A stretch of 58,747 bases of DNA from Pelagibacteraceae bacterium AG-319-F18 (GTDB taxonomy: Bacteria; Pseudomonadota; Alphaproteobacteria; Pelagibacterales; Pelagibacteraceae), in assembly GCA_003283905.1 (NCBI GenBank), contig QBXA01000010.1, forward strand, positions 1 to 58,747, written 5' to 3'. Shown here piece after piece: positions 9,387-20,110 of this stretch. The notes below the pieces were generated by a model. The model searched no databases, had not been told where the DNA came from, and saw only the letters and a list, made by a program, of their open reading frames with translations. A program made the position numbers and the translations under genes. Position 1 is the first letter of the stretch; every line of letters begins with the position of its first letter.

Positions 9387-10544
9387 ATGAAAGTAAATTG
9401 GAATTATCCCACAACTGTTTGGGTTGGAGAAAATAGATCAAATGACCTTAAAGAAGCATGTATTACTTCTAATATTAAAAATCCATTATTTGTAACTGAT
9501 AAAGATTTAATTTCTTTACCAATGACAATCAAAGTTATTAATGATCTTAAAAAAAAATTTAATGTATTAAAAGTTTTTTCTAATTTTTCTGGAAACCCAG
9601 TTGGCAAAAATATTACAGAAGGTGTTAGTGTATATAATCAATACAAATGTGATGGTGTTATTGCATTTGGAGGAGGTAGCGCTTTAGACGTTGGAAAAGC
9701 AATAGCGTTTATGTGTGGTCAAACAAGACCAATATGGGATTTTGAAGACATTGGTGATTACTGGAAGAGAGCAAACGAAACTAGAATTTCACCAATTATT
9801 GCTGTACCGACCACTGCTGGAACAGGATCTGAAACTGGCAGAGCTTCAGCGATAATAAATGAGGAAACAGGCATCAAAAAAATAATTTTTCATCCAAAAT
9901 TTATGCCAACAATCGTAATTCTTGATCCAAACTTGACCACGGATTTGCCACCAAGAATTACTGCAGCAACTGGAATGGATGCATTAGCACATAACTTAGA
10001 GGCTTTTTGTGCTCCTGGGTTTCATCCTATGGCTGACGGAATAGCTCTAGAAGGAATGAAATTAATTAAAAATTCTTTACCCGAAGCAGTTAACAATGGT
10101 CAAAATATTATAGCAAGATCTGAGATGTTAGCCGCCGCTAGCATGGGATCTACAGCTTTTCAAAAAGGATTAGGTGCAATTCATTCACTAAGTCATCCTA
10201 TAAATGCTCAATTTAATGTTCATCACGGCTTATCCAATGCAATTTTTATGCCTTATGTTTTAACCTTTAATAAAAAAGAAATTTCTAAAAAAATTATTTC
10301 AGCATGTGATTATCTTGGTTTGGAAAAATCATTTGAAAGTTTTGTTAATTGGATAATAGATCTTAGAAAAGAATTTAATATTCCACATAAACTTACAGAA
10401 GTTGTGGATGAACAAAAAATAGATTTAGATAAATTATCTGAAATGGCATTTGAAGATCCTTCAACAGGTAGTAATCCTAAAAAATTAACGATAGATGATA
10501 TGAAAATTATGTACCAACATAGTATTTCGGGAGACTTATTTTAA
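9387..10544 (+). CDS. Iron-containing (group III) alcohol dehydrogenase
   Basis: Metal-dependent alcohol dehydrogenase of 385 residues. The NAD(P)-binding glycine motif is GGGSALDVGKA. The iron ligands are placed as in the family, in GMDALAHNLEAF and in the segment from GAIHSLSHP to VHHGLSNA. Substrate is not readable; relatives act on ethanol, 1,3-propanediol, lactaldehyde, 4-hydroxybutyrate or glycerol. It abuts gpsA with no gap and overlaps the next gene by one base, so it belongs to the glpK operon and probably handles a polyol or aldehyde from the same route. Confidence 0.9.
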   Translation: MKVNWNYPTTVWVGENRSNDLKEACITSNIKNPLFVTDKDLISLPMTIKVINDLKKKFNVLKVFSNFSGNPVGKNITEGVSVYNQYKCDGVIAFGGGSALDVGKAIAFMCGQTRPIWDFEDIGDYWKRANETRISPIIAVPTTAGTGSETGRASAIINEETGIKKIIFHPKFMPTIVILDPNLTTDLPPRITAATGMDALAHNLEAFCAPGFHPMADGIALEGMKLIKNSLPEAVNNGQNIIARSEMLAAASMGSTAFQKGLGAIHSLSHPINAQFNVHHGLSNAIFMPYVLTFNKKEISKKIISACDYLGLEKSFESFVNWIIDLRKEFNIPHKLTEVVDEQKIDLDKLSEMAFEDPSTGSNPKKLTIDDMKIMYQHSISGDLF

Positions 10545-11335
10545 TGAAAGAATTAAATATTCTAATTTGTGAAGGAAACACTCCAGAAGAAGGCAAGGTT
10601 TTTCAAGACGTCGGGATCTCCACACATACTGAGAGCTTGAAAGAAAGTTTAGCTTATTATGATAATAAACTTAAAATTGATGTTTTAAACCCTTGTCTAG
10701 AACTAAATCTTAATAAGATTATGCCCGAATTAAAAAAATATGATGGGCTTATTTGGGGAGGTAGTAGCTTAAATATTTATAATGATACTCCTGAAATAAG
10801 ACGACAAATCTCTTTTATGAAAGAAAGTTTTAAAAATATTAAAAAAATTCTAGCTATTTGTTGGGGAATGCAGGTTGCTGTTACAGCAGCTGGTGGTGAA
10901 GTTAAAAAAGGAGTTAAAGGTTCTCACATTGGAATTGCAAACGATATTGAATTAACTAATCAAGGACTTAACAATCCATTTTATAAAGATAAAAATAATA
11001 AATTTAATACGCCAGCTTTCAATTTTGATGAAGTTGTTACTGTTCCAACTGATACAATTCACTTAGCTTCAAATAAAATAAACAATATTCAAGGACTTAA
11101 TTTTAAAGCTGGAGTAAGTGAAGTTTGGGGGATTCAATATCATCCAGAGATAACTTATGAAAAAATGATTAGTATAATAAAATTTAGAAAAAACGCTTTA
11201 ATAGAAAAAAGAAAAAGATTTGCAAATGAAGAGGAAATTAACAGCCATATTAGTTTTATTGAAGAAGAAATAAAATTATCAGAGAAGAACTCTAGAATGC
11301 TAGAGTTGAAAAACTGGCTAGATATAATTAGTTAG
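10544..11335 (+). CDS. Class I glutamine amidotransferase family protein
   Basis: GATase1-fold protein of 263 residues resembling the amidotransferase domain of GMP synthase. The nucleophile is the cysteine in LAICWGMQ (usual pattern G/C-x-G around Cys), and the His-Glu pair is in QYHPEITYE. The C-terminal tail of about 50 residues is charged and helical. The start overlaps the alcohol dehydrogenase stop (TAATG). It could be a gamma-glutamyl hydrolase rather than an amidotransferase; no synthase partner is adjacent. Its place in a glycerol-type operon is unexplained. Confidence 0.85.
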   Translation: MKELNILICEGNTPEEGKVFQDVGISTHTESLKESLAYYDNKLKIDVLNPCLELNLNKIMPELKKYDGLIWGGSSLNIYNDTPEIRRQISFMKESFKNIKKILAICWGMQVAVTAAGGEVKKGVKGSHIGIANDIELTNQGLNNPFYKDKNNKFNTPAFNFDEVVTVPTDTIHLASNKINNIQGLNFKAGVSEVWGIQYHPEITYEKMISIIKFRKNALIEKRKRFANEEEINSHISFIEEEIKLSEKNSRMLELKNWLDIIS

Positions 11336-11338
11336 TTT

Positions 11339-13024
11339 TTAAAATAAACCTTCTATTTCACCATCTTTATTAAGTTTAATAGAGTCAGCAGAAGGCACTC
11401 TAGGTAAACCTGGCATTGTCATGATGGCACCACAGACAACAACTATAAATTCTGCACCTGACGAAAGTCTAATTTCTCTAATTGGCAGTGCGTGACCAGT
11501 TGGAGCCCCTTTAAGACTTGGGTCAGTCGAGAAACTGTATTGAGTTTTTGCAACACATATAGGTAATTCTCCATAGCCAGCTTCTTCAAAACTTTTTAGT
11601 TGATCTCTAATTTTTGTATCAGCAATGACTTCGTCTGCTCTATAAATTTCTTTAGCTATTGTCTCAATCTTTTTAAATAAAGGTGTTTTACTTTCATATA
11701 AAAATTGAAATTTACCTTCATTTTTTTCACATAAATCAACAACATGAGAGGCTAGTTCTTTTGTTCCTTCACCACCATTTGACCAATGAGTGCAAAGACT
11801 TGCTTTAACTCCTAAACCATCACAAAATTCTATTAAAGCTTTAACTTCACTGTCAGTATCTTTTATGAAATGGTTAACAGCTACAGCTACTGGTAATCCA
11901 AATTTTTTAACATTTTCGATATGTCTTTCAAGATTAATCAATCCTTTTTTAAGAGCATCAACATTCTCATTTTTCAAATCATCTTTAGCAACTCCACCAT
12001 GCATTTTTAATGCCCTGATTGTTGCAACAATTACCACACAGTTTGGCTTTAAATTTGATTTTCTACATTTTATATCAAGAAATTTTTCAGCACCTAAATC
12101 TGCACCAAAGCCAGCTTCAGTAACAACATAGTCCGATAGTTTTAATCCAGTTTTTGTTGCGATTACAGAATTACATCCATGTGCAATATTTGCAAATGGT
12201 CCGCCATGAATAATAGCAGGATTGTTTTCTAAAGTTTGTGTAACATTAGGTCTAATCGCATCTTTTAATAATACGGTCATTGGACCCTGTGCCTTTAAAT
12301 CTTTTGCATAAACAGGTTTTTTATCTCTTGTATATGCGATTGTAATATTTCCAATTCTTTTTTCTAAATCTTCAAGGTCGTTTGATAAACAAAAGATAGC
12401 CATGATTTCTGAAGCAACAGTAATGTCGAATCCATCTTCCCTTGGAAAACCATTTGCTACACCACCTAAATTTATATTTATAGCTCTTAAAGAACGATCA
12501 TTCATATCCATCACTCTTTTCCAAACAATTCTTCTAATATCTATATCTAATTTATTTCCCCAATAGATATGATTATCAATTAAAGCTGATAACAAATTAT
12601 GTGCAGAAGTTATTGCATGAAAGTCTCCAGTGAAATGTAAATTAATTTGCTCCATTGGGATTACTTGAGCGTAACCTCCACCAGCAGCACCACCCTTCAT
12701 TCCAAAAGATGGCCCAAGACTTGGTTCTCTTAAACAAACAATAGATTTTTTACCTATTTTATTAAGACCATCATTTAATCCAACTGAAGTAGTGGTTTTA
12801 CCTTCTCCTGCAGGAGTAGGTGTAATTGCAGTAACTAGAATAAGTTTACCATCTGGTTTATCTTTTAAAGTATCTAAGTATTCTAAATTAATTTTAGCTA
12901 TATGTCGGCCCATAGGGCTGAAAGCAGCACTTTCATCTGGTACATTTATCTTTGTCAAAACATCATTTATAGGTTGCATTTTAGCTTCTCTAGCTATTTG
13001 AATATCTGACTTAACATCGCTCAT
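11339..13024 (-). CDS. fhs: Formate-tetrahydrofolate ligase
   Basis: Fhs joins formate to tetrahydrofolate with ATP, or runs in reverse to give formate and ATP during one-carbon oxidation. The P-loop TPAGEGKTT lies near residue 70, and the full family length (about 560) is present, including [15 protein letters not shown] and the C-terminal MTMPGLP region. It is divergent from soxBDAG across 128 bases, so it is probably co-regulated with sarcosine oxidation: methylene-THF from sarcosine oxidase can be oxidised to formyl-THF and harvested here. The shared gap is AT-rich, and no riboswitch-like fold was recognised in it. Confidence 0.97.
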   Translation of the reverse strand: MSDVKSDIQIAREAKMQPINDVLTKINVPDESAAFSPMGRHIAKINLEYLDTLKDKPDGKLILVTAITPTPAGEGKTTTSVGLNDGLNKIGKKSIVCLREPSLGPSFGMKGGAAGGGYAQVIPMEQINLHFTGDFHAITSAHNLLSALIDNHIYWGNKLDIDIRRIVWKRVMDMNDRSLRAININLGGVANGFPREDGFDITVASEIMAIFCLSNDLEDLEKRIGNITIAYTRDKKPVYAKDLKAQGPMTVLLKDAIRPNVTQTLENNPAIIHGGPFANIAHGCNSVIATKTGLKLSDYVVTEAGFGADLGAEKFLDIKCRKSNLKPNCVVIVATIRALKMHGGVAKDDLKNENVDALKKGLINLERHIENVKKFGLPVAVAVNHFIKDTDSEVKALIEFCDGLGVKASLCTHWSNGGEGTKELASHVVDLCEKNEGKFQFLYESKTPLFKKIETIAKEIYRADEVIADTKIRDQLKSFEEAGYGELPICVAKTQYSFSTDPSLKGAPTGHALPIREIRLSSGAEFIVVVCGAIMTMPGLPRVPSADSIKLNKDGEIEGLF

Positions 13025-13152
13025 TTAGAATCCTATAAGTTATAAATTTTTACTGAAGACTTCTTATCCTTTTTTACCAACTTTGGAAACTTCTAAAAAA
13101 TATATATAAAAAAAATAATAACTATTTATATTCTTTTATATAAAATTAAGAC

Positions 13153-14409
13153 ATGCAAAAATATTCTATATTTAATTTAGTTAAAAATGCATTTTTTAAA
13201 GATCAAAATTGGGATTTAGCTTGGAAAGATCCCACACCTAAGAAAGAATATGATGTTGTGATCATTGGAGGTGGAGGTCATGGTTTAGCAACAGCGTATT
13301 ATTTAGCCAAAGAGCACAACATTACTAACGTTGCAATTATAGAAAAAGGCTGGATAGGTGGCGGAAACGTAGGACGAAATACTACTATTATTCGATCAAA
13401 TTACATGTATGACGATAACGCTCACTTCAGTGAGTTTGGAATGGATCTCTGGAGAAAGATGAGTCAAGATTTAAACTACAATGTAATGTTTTCTCCAAGA
13501 GGAATTATCAATCTTGCACATTCAGATGCTCAAATGAATGTTTTTGCTAGAAGAGGAAACTCTATGCGATTGAATGGAATAGATGCGGTGTTGTTAAATA
13601 GAGAGCAGGTAAAAGAAATCATTCCAATGGCAGATTTTTCTGAGAATGTAAGGTTTCCAATTTTTGGAGGCTTGATGCAACCTAGCGCAGGAACAGCAAG
13701 GCACGATGCTGTAGCTTGGGGTTATGCGCGTCAGGCTGACTCTATGGGTGTGGATATAATTCAAAACTGTGAAGTAACAGGTTTTGATATAAGTGGAGGA
13801 AAAATTAATGGAGTAAGAACTTCAAGAGGAGACATTAAAGTTAAAAAAATTGGATTATGTGTTGCAGGAAGTACAAATATACTTGCTGAAAAATTAAATA
13901 TGACACTGCCAGTAGAAACTCATTTACTTCAAGCTTGTGTTTCAGAACCAGTTAAACCAGTTTTAGATAGAGTAGTTACTTTTGGAGCTGGACATTTTTA
14001 TATAAGTCAATCAGACAAGGGTGAAATGGTGATGGGTGGTGACTTAGATGGTTACAATAGTTATGCTCAAAGAGGAAACTTACCAACTTTACAACATGTA
14101 TTAACAGAGGGAATTGCGATGATGCCATTTTTAAGCAAATTAAAAATGCTTAGAACATGGGGTGGTATTATGGATATGTCTATGGATGGTTCACCAATAA
14201 TAGATAAAACACATATTGAAGGATTATATTTAAATTGTGGTTGGTGTTACGGTGGATTTAAAGCAACTCCAGCATCAGGCTGGACATTTGCGCATACTAT
14301 AGCACAAGATAGAGTTCATAAATTAAATGCCGGTTATAGTTTAAATAGATTTAACACAGGTCACTTACTTGATGAAAAAGGACTTGGTACTAAAACTTGG
14401 ATTTCATAA
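13153..14409 (+). CDS. soxB: Sarcosine oxidase beta subunit
   Basis: Catalytic subunit of heterotetrameric sarcosine oxidase, which demethylates sarcosine to glycine and transfers the methyl carbon to THF as methylene-THF. The FAD-binding motif IIGGGGHGLATAY is at about 37-49, followed by GGNVGRNTTIIRSNY, typical of the SoxB DAO fold. Length (418) is normal. It opens the soxBDAG operon, in which every gene abuts or overlaps the next. The natural partner route is glycine betaine to dimethylglycine to sarcosine, and dimethylglycine dehydrogenase is encoded at 34.9 kb. Confidence 0.96.
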   Translation: MQKYSIFNLVKNAFFKDQNWDLAWKDPTPKKEYDVVIIGGGGHGLATAYYLAKEHNITNVAIIEKGWIGGGNVGRNTTIIRSNYMYDDNAHFSEFGMDLWRKMSQDLNYNVMFSPRGIINLAHSDAQMNVFARRGNSMRLNGIDAVLLNREQVKEIIPMADFSENVRFPIFGGLMQPSAGTARHDAVAWGYARQADSMGVDIIQNCEVTGFDISGGKINGVRTSRGDIKVKKIGLCVAGSTNILAEKLNMTLPVETHLLQACVSEPVKPVLDRVVTFGAGHFYISQSDKGEMVMGGDLDGYNSYAQRGNLPTLQHVLTEGIAMMPFLSKLKMLRTWGGIMDMSMDGSPIIDKTHIEGLYLNCGWCYGGFKATPASGWTFAHTIAQDRVHKLNAGYSLNRFNTGHLLDEKGLGTKTWIS

Positions 14410-14679
14410 ATGCTTCATATTAAATGTCCTCATTGCGGAATAAGATCACAAAATGAGTTTTCTTATGGAGGAGATGCAACTGTTAAAAGACCTGAACTTA
14501 ACAAAGAAATATCAGATCAAGATTGGAATAATTTTGTTTACAATAGAAAAAGTTTAAGAGGAAAACATTTAGAGTTATGGCAACATTTATCAGGGTGCAG
14601 ACAGTGGATAAAAGTTGAAAGAGACACAGCTACTCATGAAATTTTTAACACATTAAAAGCTAATGAGGATATTTCATAA
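14410..14679 (+). CDS. soxD: Sarcosine oxidase delta subunit
   Basis: Small zinc-binding subunit (89 residues) of the sarcosine oxidase heterotetramer. The CPHCG pair at the N-terminus, the EFSYGGDA segment and the later SGCRQW with a following histidine-containing tail are family features; the cysteines and a histidine hold the zinc. It starts directly after the soxB stop codon and overlaps soxA by one base. It is structural and not catalytic. Confidence 0.95.
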   Translation: MLHIKCPHCGIRSQNEFSYGGDATVKRPELNKEISDQDWNNFVYNRKSLRGKHLELWQHLSGCRQWIKVERDTATHEIFNTLKANEDIS

Positions 14680-17675
14680 TGACTCAAAGTTTTAGATTAG
14701 AAAATGTTGGATTAATTAATAAAGATAAAAAACTTTCATTTAAATTTAACGGTAAAACTTATTATGGTTATGAAGGAGACACTCTAGCATCAGCATTAAT
14801 AGCTAATGGAGTTCACTTAGTCGGCAGAAGTTTTAAATATCATAGACCAAGAGGTTTTTTTGGTGCTGGTGTAGACGAACCTTATGCAGTTGTTCAATTA
14901 TATAGAAATGGTGAGACTGAACCTAATATAAAAGCTACAGAACAAGAGCTTTTTGAAGGTTTAGAGGCAACAAGTGTAAATTGCTGGCCAAGTGTCAATT
15001 TTGACATTGGAGCGATAAATAATTTTTTTAGAATATTTCTTCATGCAGGGTTTTATTACAAGACATTTATGTGGCCAAAAAGCTTTTGGTATAAAGTTTA
15101 TGAACCATTCATTAGAAAAGCAGCAGGTTTTGGTGTTGTATCTACCAAACATGACAAAGAAAGATACGAACACAAATATGAGTATTGTGATTTATTAATT
15201 GTAGGTTCAGGACCATCAGGGCTTGCAAGCGCATATGCTGCAGCAAAAAATGGAGCTCGAGTTATCTTAGCTGAAGATAAACCTAGATTTGGCGGAACGC
15301 TGCTTACAAGTGAAGTAAATATTGGTAATCAATCAGGAAAAGAGTGGGCTGAAGGAATTATTGCTGAACTTAAAGAAATGCCAAATGTGACTGTTAAAAA
15401 TAGATCACAGGTCTTTGGTTATTATGATCATAATATGTTGGTGATGTCTGAAAGAATTAGCGATCATTTACCAAAAACTAAAAAGTTTCATCCAAAACAA
15501 AGACTTTGGTATATCAGAGCAAAAGAAGTTTTAATTTCTTCAGGTTCAATTGAAAGACCTATAGTTTTTGGTAACAATGACACGCCAGGCGTAATACTTT
15601 CATCAGCAGCGAAAGAATATCTCAAAGTTTATGGAGTATTAGTTGGAAGAAATCCTTTAATATTTACTAACAATGATAGCGGTTATGAAACTGCAATTGA
15701 ATTTAAAAAAAATGGTGTTGATCCAATTATCTTAGATACAAGAAAGGATCCTCAATCTGAAATAGTTGATGAAGCAAAAAATTTAGGAATAAACATTAAG
15801 TTTTCTTATGTAGTAGTAGCTGCTCAAGGTTATAAAAAAGTAAAATCAGCAGATGTAGCAAAGATTTCAGATGATAAAGAACAACTTGGAGCAGTAGAAA
15901 ATATTAAGTGTGATTGCATATGTGTTTCAGGTTTTTGGACACCAACAATTCATTTGGCTTCACAATCAGGAAATAAAACAAAATTTAATGAAGATATTGA
16001 TGCATTTGTTTCAGGAACATCAAAGCAAAACGAAACAACGTTAGGTGCTGCAAATGGAACTTATACTTTAGATGAAACATTAAAGAGTTCTTTTGAAACC
16101 GGTCATGAATTATCGAAAAAAATTACAAACAACGATAATAAAATTTCTTTTCCAAACGTTGTTGAGAAAAAATCAACAACACATGATAAATTTTGGTGCG
16201 TACCATTACCTGAGGGAAAAAATTATAAAAGATTTTTAGATTTTCAAAATGATGTAGCAGTTTCAGATGTTGAGATAGCGCTTAAAGAAGGTTATCGATC
16301 AATTGAGCATGTAAAAAGATACACCACGCTTGGAATGGCAACTGACCAAGGTAAAACAAGTAATTTAAATGGCTTACAATTAGTATCTAGTATTGAAAAT
16401 AAAATTGTGCCAGCTGTTGGTCACACTACTTTTAGACCACCATATACACCAGTATCAATAGGTGCAATTGTTGGAAGAGAGGTTGGAAAACATTCAAAAC
16501 CAACAAGAAAATCTCCAATGCATTCATGGCATGAAAAAAACAATGCTGTATTTGTTGATGCAGGAGTTTGGTTAAGACCTCGATATTATAAACAAGGAAA
16601 TGAAAATTTATTTGAAGGATCTAAAAGAGAAGCTAAAAATGTAAGAACAAATGTAGGTGTTTGTGATGTAACTACACTAGGTAAAATAGATATTAAAGGA
16701 CCAGATGCAGCAGAGTTGCTTAATAGAGTTTATACTAATGCATGGTTAAAATTACCTGTTGGTAAAGCTAGATACGGTGTGATGTTGAGAGAAGATGGAA
16801 TTGTTATGGATGATGGGACAACTACAAGAATTTCAGAAAATCACTATCATATGACTACAACAACCGCTCAAGCAGCAAATGTGCTCTCACATTTAGAATA
16901 TTATTTGCAACTAGTTTGGCCAGAATTAAATGTAAATGTGGTCTCTACTACTGAGCAATGGGCAGGAGCTGCAATTGCTGGTCCTAAATCAAGAGATTTA
17001 TTGCAAAAATTATTTCCAAATTCCGATGTTTTAAATGAAGGTTTACCTTTTATGGGTTACATGGAAGGAGACTTGTTTGGTGTAAAAGCTAGAATTTTTA
17101 GAATTTCCTTTTCTGGCGAGCTTGCCTATGAAGTGAATGTTGAGTCTGATAATGGAAACTTTATGTGGGAAAAAATTATGGAAATTGGAGAAGAATTTAA
17201 AGTGCAACCATATGGAACAGAAGCATTATCAACCCTTAGAATTGAAATGGGACACGTTGCAGGTTCAGAACTTGATGGAAGAACAATACCTTATGATAAT
17301 TCTCTTGAAGGTTTATTAAGTAAAAAGAAAGATTTTATTGGAAAAAGATCTTTAAATAGAGAAGCATTTATAGCGGAAGATAGACAAAAAGTTGTTGGTG
17401 TTGTTCCTTTAGATAAAAAAACAAGTATTCCAGAAGGATCGCATTTAGTTAAAGACTCAAATGCACCACTACCAAATCCAAAATTAGGTTATATTTCAGC
17501 TTCTTGTTGGAGTGTTGAACATGATAATCCATTTTCTTTAGCAATATTAAAAGATGGAAAAAACATGATTGGTGAAAAGTTATTTGCGATGTCTCCGCTT
17601 AAAAATAAAGTAATCCCAGTTGAGATAATTTCATCACATTATGTTGATCCAAAAGGTGAAAGGGTTAGATCATGA
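14679..17675 (+). CDS. soxA: Sarcosine oxidase alpha subunit
   Basis: Large subunit of 998 residues. An N-terminal ferredoxin-like domain (about 15-110, without a 2Fe-2S cysteine set) is followed by a Rossmann dinucleotide domain with [10 protein letters not shown] near 175. The C-terminal GcvT-like folate domain (about 610-990) catches the methylene group on tetrahydrofolate. The C-terminal domain ties the reaction to the folate pool instead of releasing free formaldehyde. It overlaps soxD by one base and soxG by 4 bases. Confidence 0.96.
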   Translation: MTQSFRLENVGLINKDKKLSFKFNGKTYYGYEGDTLASALIANGVHLVGRSFKYHRPRGFFGAGVDEPYAVVQLYRNGETEPNIKATEQELFEGLEATSVNCWPSVNFDIGAINNFFRIFLHAGFYYKTFMWPKSFWYKVYEPFIRKAAGFGVVSTKHDKERYEHKYEYCDLLIVGSGPSGLASAYAAAKNGARVILAEDKPRFGGTLLTSEVNIGNQSGKEWAEGIIAELKEMPNVTVKNRSQVFGYYDHNMLVMSERISDHLPKTKKFHPKQRLWYIRAKEVLISSGSIERPIVFGNNDTPGVILSSAAKEYLKVYGVLVGRNPLIFTNNDSGYETAIEFKKNGVDPIILDTRKDPQSEIVDEAKNLGINIKFSYVVVAAQGYKKVKSADVAKISDDKEQLGAVENIKCDCICVSGFWTPTIHLASQSGNKTKFNEDIDAFVSGTSKQNETTLGAANGTYTLDETLKSSFETGHELSKKITNNDNKISFPNVVEKKSTTHDKFWCVPLPEGKNYKRFLDFQNDVAVSDVEIALKEGYRSIEHVKRYTTLGMATDQGKTSNLNGLQLVSSIENKIVPAVGHTTFRPPYTPVSIGAIVGREVGKHSKPTRKSPMHSWHEKNNAVFVDAGVWLRPRYYKQGNENLFEGSKREAKNVRTNVGVCDVTTLGKIDIKGPDAAELLNRVYTNAWLKLPVGKARYGVMLREDGIVMDDGTTTRISENHYHMTTTTAQAANVLSHLEYYLQLVWPELNVNVVSTTEQWAGAAIAGPKSRDLLQKLFPNSDVLNEGLPFMGYMEGDLFGVKARIFRISFSGELAYEVNVESDNGNFMWEKIMEIGEEFKVQPYGTEALSTLRIEMGHVAGSELDGRTIPYDNSLEGLLSKKKDFIGKRSLNREAFIAEDRQKVVGVVPLDKKTSIPEGSHLVKDSNAPLPNPKLGYISASCWSVEHDNPFSLAILKDGKNMIGEKLFAMSPLKNKVIPVEIISSHYVDPKGERVRS

Positions 17676-18259
17676 GTTTAATATCAGCTTTAGCAAACGT
17701 TCATTCAACAGGTCAATTTGGTGATCATGAAGGTAAAAATGAAAATAATTTATTAAAAATATCTGAGATAAAGAATTTATTAATAGTTCAGATAGTTCAG
17801 TATAAAAATTCTACAGTTTCATTTGAAAGTATTGATATTGATGGTTTAAAATTAAAAGATGAGCCATTAAGTGTAATAAGCAATAATGATACAAGAATTT
17901 TATGGAATGGACCAAAAAATTGGCTTTTGGTTTCAACAAAAAAAGATTTACTTAAAAATATTTCACAAAATTTTAAAGAAACAGATTTTGCTGTAACTGA
18001 CTTGTCTCATTCAAAAGCTATAATTGAAATAGAAGGGCAAGATGCTAAAGAAGTTTTAAAGAAAGGCTGTCCTTTTAATTTTAACACTTTAGAAAAAAAT
18101 AATTCAATAAATTCTACTTATAATGGAATAGCATTCACAGTTGATATGCTTGATGACAATCCTGATAAAGTAAGATTATTTGCTCTTAGAAGTTTTGGCG
18201 AATCTTTTTATCATTCTATTACAGATGCATCCTTAGAGTTTGGTTTTAAATCTTTGTAA
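17672..18259 (+). CDS. soxG: Sarcosine oxidase gamma subunit
   Basis: Gamma subunit (195 residues), distantly related to GcvT, structural in the heterotetramer. Recognised by position at the end of soxBDA (ATGA overlap with soxA) and by family segments such as [17 protein letters not shown] and the [17 protein letters not shown] region. The sequence is poorly conserved between species, so context carries much of the assignment. Just beyond its stop codon lies a short open frame that looks like the end of an outer-membrane protein. Confidence 0.92.
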   Translation: MSLISALANVHSTGQFGDHEGKNENNLLKISEIKNLLIVQIVQYKNSTVSFESIDIDGLKLKDEPLSVISNNDTRILWNGPKNWLLVSTKKDLLKNISQNFKETDFAVTDLSHSKAIIEIEGQDAKEVLKKGCPFNFNTLEKNNSINSTYNGIAFTVDMLDDNPDKVRLFALRSFGESFYHSITDASLEFGFKSL

Positions 18260-18405
18260 AAAAAACTCGTCCAGTAGTTTCCCTAGGTTTTGATTATGAT
18301 AAATCAGCAAATACAAGATTTTCTTCTATTATTCAGTATCAAGAATTAGCCTATGAAAATATGACACAAACAAATTTATATCTATACTATTCAAAAGCAT
18401 TCTAA
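18256..18405 (+). pseudogene. Possible relic of an outer-membrane beta-barrel protein (C-terminal end only)
   Basis: In the 156-base gap after soxG, one frame stays open for about 49 codons and ends in TAA at 18403-18405. Its translation alternates polar and aromatic residues (TRPVVSLGFDYD, FSSIIQYQELAYEN) and finishes NLYLYYSKAF. That resembles a last transmembrane beta strand with the C-terminal phenylalanine used by the BAM machinery. There is no plausible start: the frame is closed upstream by a TAA at 18247-18249 inside soxG, and the only ATG (18361) leaves 14 codons. I read it as the tail of a deleted porin-like gene, from sequence style only. Confidence 0.4.
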
Positions 18406-18415
18406 TTAAATATCT

Positions 18416-19264
18416 TTAATCTCTTGTGGCAATATAAACACCAATTGTAGTTATTAAAAAACCTAAAAGATCTAAATTAGTTAAACTTTCATTTAAGAAG
18501 AGCCATGCCATAAAAGCAGAAGTGGCTGGGATTAAAAAAAATATCGAAACTGTTTTGCTTGCTGAATTATTTTTAATTAAATACATTAATATTGTAAAAG
18601 CACCAAATGATACCAAAAATACTTGATGACCCATTGCAATAATGAATGTTTGTGAAAAATCAATGTATGGTTCGACAAAAAATATTATAACTAAAAAGTG
18701 AAATGTTGCACCACCTATAGCTTGATACATATTACTTACTGATAAAGGTAAATTATTACTAAGTTTCTTTTGCCAGATAGTTGAAGATGTAATTGCAATT
18801 AAAGCTATTACAGTTGCAACTAAACCAGCTATAGGAATTTCTGAACCAATATCTAAACCTAAAACTAATGTTGCTCCAATAAAACCTAATAAAACACCAA
18901 TCCATTGTTTGATTGTTACTTTTTCATTTAAAATTGGCCCGCTTAAGGCATTAGTGAGTATAGGTTGAAGTGTAACTATTAATGCAGCTATACCTGTGGG
19001 CATTCCTTTTGAAATTGAAAAAAAAACTCCACCTAAATAAACACCATGAAAAAGTACTCCACTAAAGAAAGACTCAATTAAATTTTTTCTATTAACAAAA
19101 ATTTTTTGTTTTGAATAAAGTGAGAATATAAAAAATCCAAAAGCTACCAAAGCAAATCTGAAAGCAAGTGCTGAAAAAGGATCGCTATTGTCTATGATTG
19201 GTTTTGTAGTAATAAAAGCAGAAGACCATAATAAAATAAAAATGAATGGAAAAATTTTAACCAT
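18416..19264 (-). CDS. EamA/DMT-superfamily transporter
   Basis: Inner-membrane protein of 282 residues with ten predicted hydrophobic segments in two repeated EamA halves (about 1-130 and 140-280). Motifs include LPFI-type starts, PIL near the end of the first half (TLQPILTNALSGPILNEK) and FLIPATSAFMAWLFLNE in the second. Such proteins move amino acids, nucleotides or other metabolites; the substrate cannot be predicted. It is monocistronic and convergent with the soxG end. Confidence 0.88.
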   Translation of the reverse strand: MVKIFPFIFILLWSSAFITTKPIIDNSDPFSALAFRFALVAFGFFIFSLYSKQKIFVNRKNLIESFFSGVLFHGVYLGGVFFSISKGMPTGIAALIVTLQPILTNALSGPILNEKVTIKQWIGVLLGFIGATLVLGLDIGSEIPIAGLVATVIALIAITSSTIWQKKLSNNLPLSVSNMYQAIGGATFHFLVIIFFVEPYIDFSQTFIIAMGHQVFLVSFGAFTILMYLIKNNSASKTVSIFFLIPATSAFMAWLFLNESLTNLDLLGFLITTIGVYIATRD

Positions 19265-19373
19265 TTTTGACTTATAGTTTAAATATTTAGTTAGTATTAC
19301 AAATAATAACCAAAATGAACTAATTCTACCTTGAGTTGATTCTCATAATCAGTATTAATTAAATAAACTATTT

Positions 19374-19670
19374 ATGAAATTTAAAAAAATATATTTTTTA
19401 GTTCTAATTTTTATATTTTTATCTGGATGTATTCAGTCGTCAGCTTTACTTGGTCCTGGTGTTACAATAGCTACAACAGGTAATGTTTTGCAAGCTGGAT
19501 TGCAATATGGAGCCAACTCGGCAATTAAAAAAGAAACTGGTAAAGACGCACTTGAACATCTAAAAAATGCTGTGGATGAAGAACAAGATAGCCAAAAACT
19601 TGAAAAAAAAATAAAAAATATAGCTGAAAATACAATTGAAAAAATAAAGAAAAAATTATTAATAAATTAA
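19374..19670 (+). CDS. Small putative lipoprotein
   Basis: A 98-residue secreted protein. The N-terminal signal MKFKKIYFLVLIFIFLSGC ends in a clear lipobox (LSGC, Cys19), so lipid attachment is expected. The middle is glycine- and alanine-rich (LLGPGVTIATTGNVLQAGLQYGANSA), and the C-terminal 40 residues are highly charged and helical, possibly a coiled coil. No known family is recognised. It ends overlapping the tail of the convergent gene by 4 bases. Confidence 0.8.
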   Translation: MKFKKIYFLVLIFIFLSGCIQSSALLGPGVTIATTGNVLQAGLQYGANSAIKKETGKDALEHLKNAVDEEQDSQKLEKKIKNIAENTIEKIKKKLLIN

Positions 19671-20107
19671 CCTAAAATATCTAAAGCAATAAGTTTTTCT
19701 TGTTTTGTTTCTTTACACCACATTTCGTAACTTTCACAAATTCTCCACAGGTGATCAAATGCTCTTTGAGATATTTCTAAGGGAAAATGACTTTTTGTGT
19801 AATATAGTTTGGGTATTTTCATTAAAAACTTAACCATAGAGTCTTTTTGTATCTCTAAAAGCTTCATAGTTTCATCATTAATTTTTTTACCAGAGATTTT
19901 GTCGATAAAATTATTATTCTTTAGTTCTATAAACCACTTGTCATGAAATTCTCCTGAACTAATTAAATCATAATCTTTTGTTGTCATAAAAACTTCAAAT
20001 GCTTGGATATTAGTCATTTCTGAGTTTTCTTTTTTTATATTAACAACTTTAGAATAAATTAATTCTGCCACTCTTAAAACATAAGGCTTATCGCTATTTA
20101 CTGACAT
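19667..20107 (-). CDS. Hypothetical protein (146 aa)
   Basis: Not recognised. A cytosolic protein of 146 residues without a signal peptide or membrane segment, rich in lysine and aromatic residues. The C-terminal part (AFDHLWRICESYEMWCKETKQEK) is helical with tryptophans and two cysteines. It lies 3 bases downstream of the racemase gene on the same strand, so the two are probably co-transcribed. Codon use looks like that of its neighbours, supporting a real gene. Confidence 0.7.
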   Translation of the reverse strand: MSVNSDKPYVLRVAELIYSKVVNIKKENSEMTNIQAFEVFMTTKDYDLISSGEFHDKWFIELKNNNFIDKISGKKINDETMKLLEIQKDSMVKFLMKIPKLYYTKSHFPLEISQRAFDHLWRICESYEMWCKETKQEKLIALDILG

Positions 20108-20110
20108 GAA

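Noticed and set aside
11790..12131. 113-codon frame opposite fhs
   Set aside because: Shadow of the well-supported fhs gene on the other strand; no family features and serine/threonine-rich composition typical of antisense frames.
13025..13152. Riboswitch (glycine, SAM-V or THF type) in the fhs/soxB divergent gap
   Set aside because: I found no conserved riboswitch core on either strand; only AT-rich sequence and possible promoter elements.
19265..19373. Possible iron-box-like sequence (GATTCTCATAATC) before the small lipoprotein
   Set aside because: It is not palindromic over 19 bases and matches the Fur pattern poorly compared with the pair at 44.1 kb.
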